Positions 54,305 through 64,000 of a stretch of DNA of 64,000 nt are shown in pieces. Source of the DNA: Simplicispira suum (GTDB taxonomy: Bacteria > Pseudomonadota > Gammaproteobacteria > Burkholderiales > Burkholderiaceae_C). The number at the start of each line of letters is the position of its first letter. Within the stretch, counting starts at the first letter, position 1. Both the position numbers and the translations under genes were made by a program. The stretch spans positions 2,790,001-2,854,000 of the forward strand of contig NZ_CP027669.1 in assembly GCF_003008595.1 (NCBI RefSeq), read 5' to 3'. Under the pieces are notes generated by a model, which did no database searches, was not told where the DNA came from, and was given only the letters and a program-made list of their open reading frames with translations.

Positions 54305-55394
54305 CGCCTGATGCAGGCAACGGTAGTTTGGCGTTCAGGCTCTGCCAGGGCAAGGCGATCACCGCACTGGCCAAGCGCTCAATGTCTGCTGGCGTGAGTG
54401 CCGGCGCAGCGACGCTCTGGCGCTCTTCCCATTGCTGCAAATTCGTGCCTTGCGAGCGTGCGTACAGCGGGTCGTAGTGCCGGGCCATCAGCTCAGCAAA
54501 CAGCGCAGCCAGGTTGCGCCCGTGCGCCCAGGCTTGCCAGCGTGCGATGACCTCGCCGCCGTGCAGTTCCCGCAAGTTGTGCAGCTGATGTGCCAGCAGC
54601 TGCGGGTCGTCGCCCAGGTTGGCGTAGTCGCGCAGCAGAAAATCAAGCCGCGCCTCGGGGCTGGCCACTATCTCCACGCACGGGCTGGCGCGCAGGCGCA
54701 GCATCAACGCGGGTGGCACGCTGATTCTTCCAATGCGACTGCTTTCCGCTTCCACGTACACCGGCTGCGTTGCATCGAAGGCTTCGATCGCATCGGCCAG
54801 CGCCGTCTCAAACGCGGTTTGCGCGGGCTGCGCCACGCCTGGCCAGCCGCCCAGCACGGAACCCCGGTGGCGTGCCAGCCCTTCCAGGTCCAGCGTCTGC
54901 GCGCCTTGCTCCGCCAGCGCCTGCAGCACACGCGTCTTGGCGCTGCCCGTCGGTCCGCAGAGCACGCGCAGATGCAGCTGCGGCGCCAGCGTATCAATCT
55001 GCGTGATCACATGGCGGCGCCAGGCCTTGTAGCCGCCAGACAATTGCTGCGCGTCCCAGCCCACCAGACGCAGCCAGGTCACCATGGAACCGCTGCGCAT
55101 GCCACCGCGCCAGCAATAGACCAGCGGGCGCCAAACGGCGGGCTGCTCGGCAAAGCGTTCGCGCAAATGGCGCGCCAGGTTCGCGGCCACCATGGCGCCG
55201 CCTACTCGCCGCGCCTCGAATGCCCCCTGTTGCTTGTAGAGCGTGCCGACGATGCGTCGCTCTTCATCGTCCAGCACCGGGCAGTTGATGGCGCCGGGCA
55301 GGTGATCGACGGCGAACTCGGCCGGCGAGCGGGCGTCGATGATCGTGTCGAACCCATGGCGATCCCCAACGCAGACCGGGCCTCGGCGGCTCAT
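54294..55394 (-). CDS. mnmH: tRNA 2-selenouridine synthase
   Basis: MnmH (SelU/YbbB) converts 2-thiouridine to 2-selenouridine at the tRNA wobble position, with a geranylated intermediate. 366 aa. N-terminal rhodanese-like domain with IDARSPAEFAVDHLPGAINC (about 19-38) and catalytic Cys in VYCWRGGMRSGSM (about 92), then a P-loop GPTGSAKTRVLQ (about 147). A selenophosphate synthase (selD) is not in the window. The last codons lie in a dispersed repeat. Confidence 0.92.
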   Translation of the reverse strand: MSRRGPVCVGDRHGFDTIIDARSPAEFAVDHLPGAINCPVLDDEERRIVGTLYKQQGAFEARRVGGAMVAANLARHLRERFAEQPAVWRPLVYCWRGGMRSGSMVTWLRLVGWDAQQLSGGYKAWRRHVITQIDTLAPQLHLRVLCGPTGSAKTRVLQALAEQGAQTLDLEGLARHRGSVLGGWPGVAQPAQTAFETALADAIEAFDATQPVYVEAESSRIGRISVPPALMLRLRASPCVEIVASPEARLDFLLRDYANLGDDPQLLAHQLHNLRELHGGEVIARWQAWAHGRNLAALFAELMARHYDPLYARSQGTNLQQWEERQSVAAPALTPADIERLASAVIALPWQSLNAKLPLPASGENS

Positions 55395-55476
55395 GGGAAA
55401 ACCTGGGCTACAGGCACCAAAAGAGGAAAGGGGAGCGGACTGGACACGGAAGCGGCGAGAAAAATACTGGACAAGT

Positions 55477-56112
55477 TCAAGAGGCTTGTGATGGCGCGGG
55501 CGCGTCCATCATGCGGGCCACGTAACGGGCGATCAAATCGACTTCCAGGTTGACGGAAGAGCCCGCCGAAAGCCTGCTTAGCGCGGTGTTCTCCACGGTG
55601 TGCGGAATCAGGTTGATGCTCGCTTCACAGCCCTCTGCACTATCCGCAATGCGGTTCACCGTGAGACTGACGCCATTGACCGTGATCGAGCCCTTGTAAG
55701 CCAGGTAGCGCGCCAGATCCGGCGGTGCCAGTACGCGCAGTTCCCAACTCTCGCCCACGGGTGCAAAGTGCATGACCCGGCCCACCGCATCGACATGGCC
55801 CGAAACCAGGTGTCCACCGAGCCGATCGTTGGCGCGCAGGGCCTTTTCAAGGTTGACGGCGCCCAGTGCTGCCAATCCCGCAGTCTTGTTGAGCGATTCG
55901 GCAGAGATATCGATGGAAAAGCGCCCGCCCGCCGCGTCCAGGCTGGTGACGGTCATGCAGGCGCCATTGATCGCAATGCTGTCACCCAATCCAACATCCG
56001 TCAGAAAGGTCGGCTCGCAATGGATGGTCAGGCGCTTGCCGTGCGCGGACGAGCCGCCCAGCGACTGTACTTCGGCGATCTGGCCGACATGGGTGATGAT
56101 TCCAGTGAACAT
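55477..56112 (-). CDS. ribE: Riboflavin synthase alpha chain
   Basis: Dismutates 6,7-dimethyl-8-ribityllumazine to riboflavin. 211 aa made of two lumazine-binding repeats: MFTGIITHVGQIAEV (1-15) with SIAINGACMTVT (about 44-55), and LGGHLVSGHVDAVGRV (about 97-112) with TVNGVSLTVN. Start ATG 56112. It follows ribD by 45 bp on the same strand, so the two form an operon. No FMN riboswitch was seen before ribD. Confidence 0.95.
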   Translation of the reverse strand: MFTGIITHVGQIAEVQSLGGSSAHGKRLTIHCEPTFLTDVGLGDSIAINGACMTVTSLDAAGGRFSIDISAESLNKTAGLAALGAVNLEKALRANDRLGGHLVSGHVDAVGRVMHFAPVGESWELRVLAPPDLARYLAYKGSITVNGVSLTVNRIADSAEGCEASINLIPHTVENTALSRLSAGSSVNLEVDLIARYVARMMDAPAPSQAS

Positions 56113-56157
56113 GGCGTTATTGTCGCAGCGCAGCACTGCGGGGCGGCACGGCCCGGA

Positions 56158-57276
56158 TCAAAACCATGGCGGATGCTGGAATCGCGCCAGCACCCGCAGG
56201 TCCGGCCCGATCATCTGCGTGCTGTGAAACTCCAGCGCCAGTCCATCCGCCAGGGATTCGAGTGGCGCCAGATCGGCCATGCCGCGCCCAGGGCCTAGCA
56301 TGCGGGGTGCCAGATACAGCAGCAGTTCGTCCACGAGCCCTTGGCGCAGCAGGGCGCCATTGAGCCGGTAGCCTGCTTCCACGTGCAACTCGTTTACGCC
56401 GCGTTGCGCCAAATCGTGCAGTGCGCCGTGCAAATCGACCTGGCCCGCGGAGCCTGGCAGCAGCACGGCGGTGGCGCCCCGCGCTTCCAGGGCTGCCTTG
56501 CGAGTCGAAAACCCTGGGTCCAACGGGCCTGCGGCGTAGATCAGGCACGTGCGATCAGCTGCGAACAAGTGGGCATCTGGGGGCGTTTCCAAGCGACTGT
56601 CCAGGACCACAGATTTGGGCTGGCGCGGTGTTGGCACTTCACGTACATCGAGGCGCGGGTTGTCGGCCAGCACCGTGCCAATACCTGTCATCACCGCGCA
56701 TGCCCTGGCACGCCAGGAATGGCCATCGGCCCGCGCCTCAGCTGAGGTGATCCACTGGCTGGCGCCATTGGTGAGCGCGGTGGTGCCGTCGAGCGATGCG
56801 GCCACTTTCACGCGCACCCAAGGCAGACCCCGCGCCATGCGGCTGAAAAACCCGATATTGAGTTCGCGTGACTCGGCGGCACCCGGTCCCACTTCCACCG
56901 CCACACCCGCAGCACGCAAGCGGGCAAAACCCTGGCCGGCCACCAGGGGGTTCGGATCTTCGAGCGAGGCAACCACTTTGGCCACACCTGCGGCAATCAG
57001 CGCATCACAGCACGGCCCCGTACGTCCCTGGTGCGCGCAGGGCTCCAGCGTGACGTAGGCGGTGGCCCCACGAACATCCGCGCCAGCCGCCTGCGCATCG
57101 CGCAGCGCCATCACTTCGGCGTGGGGGCCACCTGCTTGTTGTGTGAAACCCTGGCCCAGAATCGTACCGTCGGATGCTGCAATGACGCAGCCGACACGGG
57201 GGTTGGGGCTGGAAAGATAAAGCGCCTGAGCGGCGAGCCCAAGCGCTTGGTTCATGAGGGGCGCTGTGGTGGTCAT
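56158..57276 (-). CDS. ribD: Bifunctional riboflavin biosynthesis deaminase/reductase
   Basis: 372 aa. N-terminal deaminase domain with zinc motif HAEVMAL (about 52) and PCAHQGRTGPCCDAL (about 79-93); C-terminal NADPH reductase domain (VRVKVAASLDGTTALTNGAS about 153-172, ADNPRLDVREVPTP about 206). Converts 2,5-diamino-6-ribosylamino-pyrimidinone phosphate to the ribitylamino uracil. Starts MTTTAPLMNQALGLA. Separated from the pilin operon by only 25 bp. Confidence 0.94.
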   Translation of the reverse strand: MTTTAPLMNQALGLAAQALYLSSPNPRVGCVIAASDGTILGQGFTQQAGGPHAEVMALRDAQAAGADVRGATAYVTLEPCAHQGRTGPCCDALIAAGVAKVVASLEDPNPLVAGQGFARLRAAGVAVEVGPGAAESRELNIGFFSRMARGLPWVRVKVAASLDGTTALTNGASQWITSAEARADGHSWRARACAVMTGIGTVLADNPRLDVREVPTPRQPKSVVLDSRLETPPDAHLFAADRTCLIYAAGPLDPGFSTRKAALEARGATAVLLPGSAGQVDLHGALHDLAQRGVNELHVEAGYRLNGALLRQGLVDELLLYLAPRMLGPGRGMADLAPLESLADGLALEFHSTQMIGPDLRVLARFQHPPWF

Positions 57277-57301
57277 GGCGCCGGGGATGGTAGCGCAGGG
57301 G

Positions 57302-57769
57302 TTATTTGCCCCAGCACGTATCGTCGTAGCCAGAGTCAGTAGGTTTCTTACCGTTGGCTGTGCGAGCGCCTGTGTTGTCCAGGGTGTAGATGCCGCACTT
57401 GTCGCCGACCTGGGGGGTTCCAGCCTTCGGCGTGGCGCTCAATGTAAATGTCGTTCCATTGGACACCGCAGCAATGTCGTACCGACCCCCAGGCACCTTC
57501 GTCAAATTGGTCGGGAATTGGACCGTAAGCGGGTAGGTGCCACGCGCCGTGGCAGCCCGCTCCATCCATTGCGCGGCCTGCAATAGGCCGGCGCGGGCCT
57601 CCGCACGATGTCCGCGCCGAATAAATTCGGCATAGCTTGGGTACGCCACGGCAGCAAGAATGCCGACGATCGCTACCACGATCATCACCTCGATCAGCGT
57701 AAAGCCCTGCTGACGCTGGCGACCATGAGAAAAAGTTGTTGCACGCGACATGATGATGCCCAAGGTCAT
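57302..57769 (-). CDS. pilE: Type IV pilin (PilE-like)
   Basis: 155 aa with a positively charged leader of about 21 residues and the prepilin site [20 protein letters not shown] (cleavage before Phe; Glu at +5). Two Cys near the C-terminus ([15 protein letters not shown]) fit a D-region disulfide. The start ATG overlaps the pilY1 stop (ATGA), although a second ATG at 57751 could serve. Last gene of the minor-pilin operon; it may be a minor pilin rather than the main subunit. Confidence 0.88.
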   Translation of the reverse strand: MTLGIIMSRATTFSHGRQRQQGFTLIEVMIVVAIVGILAAVAYPSYAEFIRRGHRAEARAGLLQAAQWMERAATARGTYPLTVQFPTNLTKVPGGRYDIAAVSNGTTFTLSATPKAGTPQVGDKCGIYTLDNTGARTANGKKPTDSGYDDTCWGK

Positions 57770-60700
57770 TGCAGTTGGCGCCAGCTGGGGCGCATGGGTT
57801 GTTCAGGCATGCGGGCGAGTTCGTCGGGCTTGCCGTCGCCGCCCGAAATCGTGATCTTATCCTTGCCTGCCACGACACTGACCGCGCCCGGAGGCAGCGT
57901 CATCCGCGATGCATCCTTGTCCGGGCCGCTGTTATAAAGACCATCGCCGTTGGTGTCCATCACCTGCACGCTTGGGCGCTTGCCGTCCATGATGTTCATC
58001 AGCGTGAGGTACTGCTTTTCCGGAGTACCCGCCGGTTCGCAAGATTCCTCCGTGCTGCCATTGCCACCGTAGGCGGGTGTCGTGGAGAACACCATCAGAT
58101 TGTTGCTGGCGTCAAAGAAGTTGATCGGTTTGAGAACCCGTTCGCCGGTTACCTGGAAGTTGAAATACCAGCCCTTGTTCAGCGGTTTTGTCGTGTCGAC
58201 ATAGTTGACGGAATTTTGCGTCATCTGCCAGAACGTCCGTGCCGAGCTTTTGCCTTGGCCGGCGATCGCGCCACCGACGAGATCCTGCTGCACCAGATTG
58301 CTTGCTACAACAGCGGTTGGGATCGCGCCGCCACCGGTCGGGTTTGCGGCAGTCTTTGGAGCGGTGTTGGTATTGATGACGACATGGCCTGAGTCCAAAC
58401 GGTATTTGGTGTTGTCCAACACAGAATACACGGACTGCACATCCGTACTGCTGCGATCGTTGTCGGTGAGATTAACGCCAGTCCCAAAGGCCACCATCAT
58501 TCCACCGGCACCCCGGTCGTTGGGCTTGACGACTGGCGGGGCGGTAATGGCTTGGCGCTTGCCCAAATAGCTGGCGGTAAACAGAGGGGTGCAGATCGCC
58601 GTGGTGCATGGGGTCGTGCTCGCACTTCCCCAGACAGCAACCCCCCAGTTGGAAGCGGTAGCGCTCGTAAGATCGAACTTCCAGAGATTGCCCTTGAGGT
58701 CGCCAGCGTAGGCGATGTCTACCTTGCCGTCGCTGTCAATGTCGACCAGCCTGGGCGCCGAAAGACCATTGGCAATCACGTTGGCGTCTGTCGTCGGATT
58801 TACCGGCGTGCTCAGAACCTGGGAACCGGTAGCAACGATGCGTTTGAGCTCCCGAACTCCGTTGACCTTGTTGGTGTCGTCGAGATATTGGATCAGCAGA
58901 ACGGGACGCTCGTTCTTGCTGTTGTAGCCATTTCCCATCACGACCGCCCAGCGGCCGTCGTTCATCAGCGCCACCTGGCTGGACTTGAATGGGTTGTTGT
59001 CGTCGACCACGGGGGCCGCAAAGATGTGGCCAATATCCTCGTCGTCGCTGGGCGAGGTCAAGGGTTCGCTGGGATGCAGCGTCCGGTCCAGCACGACCAG
59101 GCTGGCGGCGTTACCGGTGGTGAACGTCGACGCAACGCTGCCGTCCTTGCTGCCCGGCTGGGTCACATCGAGGATGAAATACCCCTTGCCACCTGCGCCC
59201 AGCGTTCCTACCAGCAAAGTGCGCCAATCGGACGGGTTTCCAACAGCCGCCACATTTGCATCGCCCGTGAACGGTGATCCATCGACAAAGTAACGATGCG
59301 AATAACCGGGATCGCTGAGTTTTTTCAGTTCAGGGATGACGGCCTTGGGAACGTAGGCGATCTGCTCTTGCCCGGTTTTGGCCGAAAACCCATGCAGCAT
59401 GCCATCGTTGCCGCCCACGTAAATCATCGGCAGCCGGTCTCTATGCAAGGCGGAAAAGGCCTTGTATCCCGTGAAAAAGTAGTTGCTTGGCGGCGCGTCA
59501 ACGTACCACACGTTGGAATTGACGATGTCGCCTTGCCGCGAGTCGCGAACGCGGAAGGGCAGCGTGCCGCCTTCCTTGGTGCGGTCCCCGCGCAGGAAAT
59601 TGACTCGATCTTCGCCCAATCCATCGACATCGAGCAGCGCCTTCTGCGCGGCGCTGAAGGTGGCGCTGCCGCTGTCCCATTCAAAAGACACGCCTTTGTT
59701 TGGGACGTCGGTATTGGTAGTCAGGATGACGCGCGAATTGATATTGGCCGCGTCCAGCAGATTGGCCGTGGTATTGGGCGAACCGCCGCCCGTCGTTCCC
59801 CAATCCGTATTGGGGGTCACCGTGCCTTTCGTGTCCACATTGTTGGATTTCACATAGCCAGACCAGCGCTTCGGGTCGTAACCTGCCACGTACTCCTTTA
59901 GGTCCTTTCGAATATTGGTGCTGGCACTTCCAGCCATGCTCGCAACATCTGCCGTGTTCTGGAGGTTGATGTCCTCGACGATTTTTTGGAATGCCTCCTT
60001 CAGGCCATATTTACGCCCGGGGCCCGTTGGATAGAACTTGCCGCGGCTATTGATCGCCATATGCCACAGCTCGGCTGGATTATTGGAGTTGAGATTGCCG
60101 AACGTCGTTGGCGCCCAATCCGAAGTTCCTTGCACAAGTTTGGAATAGTCGCCGCCGGCACCATAATTGTCATCGTCCGCTGCAGACCATTTGGGTTCGC
60201 TGGGCCATTTATAGGCGCTTTGACCATAGCCAATCGTGTAGTGAACCACATGCTGCCAGGAGGCAGGGTCGTGTTTGGGGTTCCAATACCGCTGCAGTGC
60301 GACGGAACCGTAGGTCTCCGTGCTGGGAACGCCGTCCGTCGTGCTTGCCTTGAGATCGTCGGAGATGCCTGGCTGCAGGTCCTCCGCCCACATCCTCATC
60401 GCCCAATCTGCAAGAAGATTCTGCAGATTGTTCGATTTTCCACGATAAACGTTGGTCTGCGCTGACGAGGTACTGTAAACGACCCCGTCCGGCAAGGTGA
60501 TGTCCGTATTGTCTCCGTTGCCGGGCAAAACGCTCGCGGAGTAGCCGTTCCACGCACCATCGGTAAGGAAAATGTGATACGCCCGGCGACATCCTAGGTA
60601 CGGCGCTTCCTTGGTTCCCGGAGAATATGCCCACGGGCTGTCAATTCCTTTGCCCGTCTTCATGTAGTCGTAGGCCTGCTTCATCATCTTGTGCGAAGGA

Positions 60701-61125
60701 GTGCCGTTATTTGCTTTCAGGCCGGAAGCAAACGCGAGGAAGTTGGCGCGATGCGCAGTATCAAGCGCCTTCATCGAGTTGGTAGCACCTGCGCTCAGCG
60801 ATCCGGCGCCAGGAGAACCTCCGTTGTTCCACATGGCCTGCCAGGCAAGGCGAATCTTCCCGTCAGGCAGCAGGAGCTTGTCGTTGAAGACGGTCCCCAA
60901 TGCTTCGCTGAGACGGAAAATCTTCGATTTGCCGTCGCCTGCACTCTCGCTCATGCTTCCAGAATCGTCTACGGTCAGAATGACGTTGGGAGCCGGGGGA
61001 ATGGCGACCAGCCCGGGAGGTAGTTTGGAGAGGTCCAGTGGGTCCGCAAACACCGGCTGACAGGCATAAATACCGGCAATCAGCGCTGCCAGGAGATTTC
61101 TTTGCAAGCTTAGTGATTCTTTCAT
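57766..61125 (-). CDS. pilY1: PilY1-type type IV pilus tip protein
   Basis: 1119 aa, exported (signal [20 protein letters not shown]... ending near PVFA). N-terminal von Willebrand A-like part with MIDAS-like DDSGSMSES (about 48-56), middle region with no clear relation, then a C-terminal beta-propeller typical of PilY1. Calcium-type loops are visible: DIDSDGKVD (about 793) in the propeller and [15 protein letters not shown] (about 1055) near the end. PilY1 caps pili and mediates surface sensing and calcium-dependent extension. Start ATG at 61125 has GGAG upstream. Between pilX and pilE. Confidence 0.92.
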   Translation of the reverse strand: MKESLSLQRNLLAALIAGIYACQPVFADPLDLSKLPPGLVAIPPAPNVILTVDDSGSMSESAGDGKSKIFRLSEALGTVFNDKLLLPDGKIRLAWQAMWNNGGSPGAGSLSAGATNSMKALDTAHRANFLAFASGLKANNGTPSHKMMKQAYDYMKTGKGIDSPWAYSPGTKEAPYLGCRRAYHIFLTDGAWNGYSASVLPGNGDNTDITLPDGVVYSTSSAQTNVYRGKSNNLQNLLADWAMRMWAEDLQPGISDDLKASTTDGVPSTETYGSVALQRYWNPKHDPASWQHVVHYTIGYGQSAYKWPSEPKWSAADDDNYGAGGDYSKLVQGTSDWAPTTFGNLNSNNPAELWHMAINSRGKFYPTGPGRKYGLKEAFQKIVEDINLQNTADVASMAGSASTNIRKDLKEYVAGYDPKRWSGYVKSNNVDTKGTVTPNTDWGTTGGGSPNTTANLLDAANINSRVILTTNTDVPNKGVSFEWDSGSATFSAAQKALLDVDGLGEDRVNFLRGDRTKEGGTLPFRVRDSRQGDIVNSNVWYVDAPPSNYFFTGYKAFSALHRDRLPMIYVGGNDGMLHGFSAKTGQEQIAYVPKAVIPELKKLSDPGYSHRYFVDGSPFTGDANVAAVGNPSDWRTLLVGTLGAGGKGYFILDVTQPGSKDGSVASTFTTGNAASLVVLDRTLHPSEPLTSPSDDEDIGHIFAAPVVDDNNPFKSSQVALMNDGRWAVVMGNGYNSKNERPVLLIQYLDDTNKVNGVRELKRIVATGSQVLSTPVNPTTDANVIANGLSAPRLVDIDSDGKVDIAYAGDLKGNLWKFDLTSATASNWGVAVWGSASTTPCTTAICTPLFTASYLGKRQAITAPPVVKPNDRGAGGMMVAFGTGVNLTDNDRSSTDVQSVYSVLDNTKYRLDSGHVVINTNTAPKTAANPTGGGAIPTAVVASNLVQQDLVGGAIAGQGKSSARTFWQMTQNSVNYVDTTKPLNKGWYFNFQVTGERVLKPINFFDASNNLMVFSTTPAYGGNGSTEESCEPAGTPEKQYLTLMNIMDGKRPSVQVMDTNGDGLYNSGPDKDASRMTLPPGAVSVVAGKDKITISGGDGKPDELARMPEQPMRPSWRQLQ

Positions 61126-61139
61126 TATTTTTTCTCCAG

Positions 61140-61889
61140 TCAGTTCTTGACCTTTTGGCGAACGAAGGTCGATTGCAACACCACCTGCGTGCTCGCCTTG
61201 AGCCCCCTCGCTACCGCGGTAATCCGATAGGCAATGCTGGGTTTCAGATTGAGAGCGAGATTGGTGGAGCCGTTGGTGATAAGGCCGGAGTTTCCAGCGT
61301 TGGGGTCGTACGGCATCACTTCGATCCAATACCAGCCCCCTCGGTCGGCCACAGTGCTCTTCAGAATGGGACTGCTGCCCGTGCTGACGGCCGTGCCGAT
61401 CTCAGCGCCGGTGAACTGGCCGTAGCGCGCTCCCTCCGGAAGCATCGCGTCCAAGGTGGTTTTGTCGTTCCAAAAATCCTGGTTACCTGTCCGTTTGAGG
61501 CATAGGCCCTTGAAGCAGAATTTGGTCGCTGTTTTTTTCTCCAAAGTAGAGACGATGTCAGCAAATTCCTTGTCTTCGGTAGGAAACCAGACCAGCGCCG
61601 TCGCAGCGGGGCGGCATGTGTCCGCAGTAACGTTGGGGATGCTACGAACGCAGGCTGTGCCGTCCGGCCGCTCGCCACGGATGTCCAGCTCTGCGTCTTG
61701 GATGAGTGCCTGGGCCGCTTCAAATGCACGTTGGTAGTCGGCGTCGTTTCCCACCACCATTTCATTGAACAACGAGGTGCGCGCGCCCCACAGGGCGAGC
61801 AGCATCGACAGCATGACGAACACAATCACCACGAACAGCGAGATACCGCGCTGGCGTTTCGGTGATCGATGGCAAGGAGTGCGTCGCAT
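61140..61889 (-). CDS. pilX: Type IV pilus assembly protein PilX
   Basis: 249 aa. Prepilin leader RQRG-ISLFVVIVFVMLSML, with a hydrophobic helix but Val rather than Glu at mature position 5, as in PilX/GspK-type minor pilins at the pilus tip. Remaining chain is a globular domain with several Cys (CVRSIPN, CRPAA, CFKGLCLK). Stop 14 bp before the pilY1 start. Minor pilin for pilus priming. Confidence 0.85.
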   Translation of the reverse strand: MRRTPCHRSPKRQRGISLFVVIVFVMLSMLLALWGARTSLFNEMVVGNDADYQRAFEAAQALIQDAELDIRGERPDGTACVRSIPNVTADTCRPAATALVWFPTEDKEFADIVSTLEKKTATKFCFKGLCLKRTGNQDFWNDKTTLDAMLPEGARYGQFTGAEIGTAVSTGSSPILKSTVADRGGWYWIEVMPYDPNAGNSGLITNGSTNLALNLKPSIAYRITAVARGLKASTQVVLQSTFVRQKVKN

Positions 61890-61909
61890 GGGTGGTCTCT
61901 TTCGGTGGT

Positions 61910-62842
61910 TCAGCCGGCCAAACCCTGGCTGCGTAGCTGGAAGACGGAGCGAAAGGCCATGTGCAGGCGGTTCCTTCGCGCTCCCGCCAGCGAGGTCATG
62001 ACGACTTTGTCGAAAAGGCCATTCCCATCGGCGTCGACGCATCCCGTGTAGTCACTGCCGGCAGGCATGTCGATGGGTTCATCGCCATACAGCACCAGAC
62101 ACACTTCCACGCCAAAGACGGTCGACCAATCTGTCGCCCCACCTGCGGGAATGGGCGGTACCCCCGCGGCACTTACGTACTGAATCGTCGGAAGACCGCT
62201 TTGCGCTGCAGCGCGATTTTGAATGAGATATCTGACTTGAAAATCAGCCACATTGCGGATCAGCGACTGCGGAACATTGTTCGACCCGGCGCAGCGAAGT
62301 TCACCCAAGACCGTGTCCAAAACGAACTGGCTTTGAATAATTGTCGATGAAGGTTGAGCGCCCAAGCAATCTCGAAAGAAAGAGACGGTGGCCCCGCCGG
62401 GAAAACTCGGTTCCTCGTAATTTTGAAACGCAAGGGAAAGTCTATATTCGCCAGCAGCTGGAGCATCCTTGCCACTGACTGCGGGTGTATTGGGCGGAAC
62501 GGTTTCGGGGAGCGCGGAATATATTTCGGTATTCGGTGAAAATGCAACAAAATCTTCGATCAGAATGGGATCTCCAGGACTTTTGTTTGCCGCAAGATTC
62601 AGCTGCATTGAACCAGCCTGCCGAATCTGTTGTCCAAGGATTCGAAACGCATAGGATGCCTGCTGCTGTAATTGGCTCGCATCTGTGACCGTACCGGAAA
62701 CGCCGCGCGATACCATCAAAGCGCCCGTTGCGACCGCAATGACGAGCAAGCCGACGGCGATGCCGACCATCAGCTCGACCAGTGTCATCCCTCTTGCGGG
62801 CGCGCTTCCAAATCGCGGCGGTGGACTGGGAAAAGAAGGCAT
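61910..62842 (-). CDS. pilW: Type IV pilus assembly protein PilW
   Basis: 310 aa with leader APARG-MTLVELMVGIAVGLLVI (Glu at +5). The chain after about residue 45 is the globular minor-pilin domain. A DADGNGLFD calcium-type loop lies near residue 285. Follows pilV by 35 bp. Confidence 0.88.
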   Translation of the reverse strand: MPSFPSPPPRFGSAPARGMTLVELMVGIAVGLLVIAVATGALMVSRGVSGTVTDASQLQQQASYAFRILGQQIRQAGSMQLNLAANKSPGDPILIEDFVAFSPNTEIYSALPETVPPNTPAVSGKDAPAAGEYRLSLAFQNYEEPSFPGGATVSFFRDCLGAQPSSTIIQSQFVLDTVLGELRCAGSNNVPQSLIRNVADFQVRYLIQNRAAAQSGLPTIQYVSAAGVPPIPAGGATDWSTVFGVEVCLVLYGDEPIDMPAGSDYTGCVDADGNGLFDKVVMTSLAGARRNRLHMAFRSVFQLRSQGLAG

Positions 62843-62877
62843 GGTGGGTGGAGGTAGGTTGAGTGATCAGAGGCGGG

Positions 62878-63501
62878 TCAAAATGGGCAAAACACTGTCG
62901 GAGCGGCCACACCGCCCAGCAGATACGGGCTACACCGTGACGTCAACTGGATATATTGCAGATGGCAACTGCGGCCAGCTGGGCAGCTCGCTCCGGCGAC
63001 GCCCGTGGCGTCCAGGTTAAACACATTTTTGTAGGCTGCGTTTTCTGCTGCCGTTCCGTCTGCGCGTTCGTTCTCGCGCCAACTCAAAAGAACGCCCAAC
63101 TGCCGGTGATTGGTGGGCAGGGCCTCGTCGGCGACTTGGAATACGACGGCATCACCGAGCGGCAGCGCATCCACCACCGTTTGGCGCCAATTGCGAATGT
63201 CGGCCAGGGCCAAATTCTGCGCACTGCACGGATTGGTCTTGCAATTGGGCGGAGCGGGCTGGGGTCCGGCTGCGATTTCGTAGCTTGCAATATTGCCTAA
63301 GGCGTTGGGATTGACCTTCAGGCGTTCGCTGAGGTCCTCGATCAGTCGTATGGCCTGGGCACGGCGCACACCGGTCTGGGTATCGGCCAAGGTGCGCATT
63401 TGCACGCCAATAATGCCCAAAATGCCAAGCGCCACCACCACAATGGCCACCATCGATTCGATGAGCGCGAATCCACGCTCCATTTTATTTTTCAAGGGCA
63501 T
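62878..63501 (-). CDS. pilV: Type IV pilus modification protein PilV
   Basis: 207 aa. Leader KMERG-FALIESMVAIVVVALGILG (Glu at +5), then a domain with several Cys and a short C-terminus TVFCPF. Start ATG at 63501 overlaps the end of the upstream fimT-like gene by 10 bp. Minor pilin of the initiation complex. Confidence 0.87.
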   Translation of the reverse strand: MPLKNKMERGFALIESMVAIVVVALGILGIIGVQMRTLADTQTGVRRAQAIRLIEDLSERLKVNPNALGNIASYEIAAGPQPAPPNCKTNPCSAQNLALADIRNWRQTVVDALPLGDAVVFQVADEALPTNHRQLGVLLSWRENERADGTAAENAAYKNVFNLDATGVAGASCPAGRSCHLQYIQLTSRCSPYLLGGVAAPTVFCPF

Positions 63502-64000
63502 GAAACGGTATCCTTCGTCGTTTTGATACGACCGCCAGAGGTTACGCATAGAGCAGAAGCATGGCGCGAAGAACTGCCCAGCCCTTCAGGCGTGAACGAA
63601 AAGCTGGCAGCGCCCAAGCCATTTATCTGCCCCCACCTGTTAAGCGTGAAGAAAGCCGAGTTCCGCAGGTGGTTCACATTCACCCCTTGTTGTGCGGAGT
63701 AGGTTTGAAGAATCACATCCGGGTTGGCGCCGCCAGTATTCAATACGCCATTTTCATTCGTGTCGGTAAAAACAATCCAGCCGCACTTCCATTCCTGTGC
63801 CGTTCCCACCCCGCAGTTCTTTCGGACGGAAACCCGGCCTCCCCGCTTGATCGCCTCGGATCGCGCGTAGTAAATCGTGCTGGTGATTTCTTCGACTGCG
63901 CTGCGCACCCGCCAGCCGTCGATCAGATCTCGAAAGCTCGGTCCAGCTAACGCCGCCAAAATGGCCACAATGGCCACCACCACCATGAGTTCGATGGCGG
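63492..64000 (-). CDS. fimT: GspH/FimT family pseudopilin (5' end outside window)
   Basis: Minor pilin, first visible gene of the operon. The frame is open to the window edge; the visible start is the AIELMVVVAIVAILAALAGP helix, with Glu at mature +5 and the leader missing. The globular part SFRDLIDGWRVRSAVEEITS (mature about 19-38) is a GspH/FimT signature, with Cys pair in NCGVGTAQEWKCGW. About 168 residues visible. Confidence 0.85.
   Translation of the reverse strand, partial: AIELMVVVAIVAILAALAGPSFRDLIDGWRVRSAVEEITSTIYYARSEAIKRGGRVSVRKNCGVGTAQEWKCGWIVFTDTNENGVLNTGGANPDVILQTYSAQQGVNVNHLRNSAFFTLNRWGQINGLGAASFSFTPEGLGSSSRHASALCVTSGGRIKTTKDTVSCP

Noticed and set aside
57277..57301. FMN riboswitch upstream of ribD
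   Set aside because: Only 25 bp separate ribD from pilE, too short for an RFN element, and none of its conserved stems was seen.

Overview
The window is chromosomal DNA from a high-GC beta-proteobacterium. Gene content and gene order point to Burkholderiales, most likely family Comamonadaceae (Acidovorax-like). Supporting signs are the trigger factor-clpP-clpX-lon block preceded by tRNA-Leu, suhB/trmJ/cysE, the rpsU-yqeY pair, TRAP transporters, a nitrate-assimilation operon with an embedded PP2C-kinase, and many copies of a short dispersed repeat. The genus cannot be fixed from the sequence alone. Coding density is about 90%. No prophage, insertion sequence, integron or CRISPR array was seen.

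Layout. 1-3.8 kb: a hybrid sensor kinase (5' end outside the window) overlapping an HD-GYP response regulator. 3.9-10.6 kb: housekeeping genes (suhB, trmJ, cysE, mog, darP, pmbA) plus an unrecognised zinc-ribbon/PD-(D/E)XK-like protein. 10.6-12.9 kb: a 58-aa gene coupled to a tartrate/D-malate dehydrogenase, and an HpaI-type aldolase. 12.9-16.8 kb: yqeY, rpsU, a small ABM/NIPSNAP pair divergent from an ArsR-type regulator, and a BaiN-type flavoprotein. 16.8-27.2 kb: one leftward nitrate-assimilation operon (nirB, nirD, FNT channel, PP2C/kinase, nasA, ybiB, cobA). A sigma-54 promoter and an NtrC-like site precede nirB, so nitrate is reduced to nitrite, then ammonium, with CobA making the siroheme precursor. 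27.4-33 kb: a small secreted protein, a CBS protein and a gluconate locus (gntR, gntK, TRAP dctQMP) with two mirror-image operators; dctP carries an apparent frameshift. 33-41.6 kb: an orphan binding lipoprotein, sdaA, an orphan hpnC-like gene and a two-gene RND pump. 41.7-48.5 kb: tRNA-Leu, tig, clpP, clpX, lon and a Gly-Cys-Gly-Leu tRNA cluster. 48.5-57.3 kb: an acidic protein with a coupled metallopeptidase, murI, divergent fumarases of both classes, a DUF2249 protein, mnmH, ribE and ribD. 57.3-64 kb: a leftward type IV pilus minor-pilin operon (fimT, pilV, pilW, pilX, pilY1, pilE), cut by the window end.

The feature that crosses all these regions is a roughly 60-75 bp dispersed repeat with core TAGCTGCT...AAGCGCTAGAGGC. 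About ten copies occur here. Some lie between genes, some lie in frame inside genes (trmJ, ybiB, baiN, the RND adaptor), and some supply a gene's last codons and stop. Other points of interest are the zinc-ribbon nuclease-like protein, the kinase/phosphatase in the nitrate operon, the promoter and operator predictions, and the overlooked 58-aa coupled gene.
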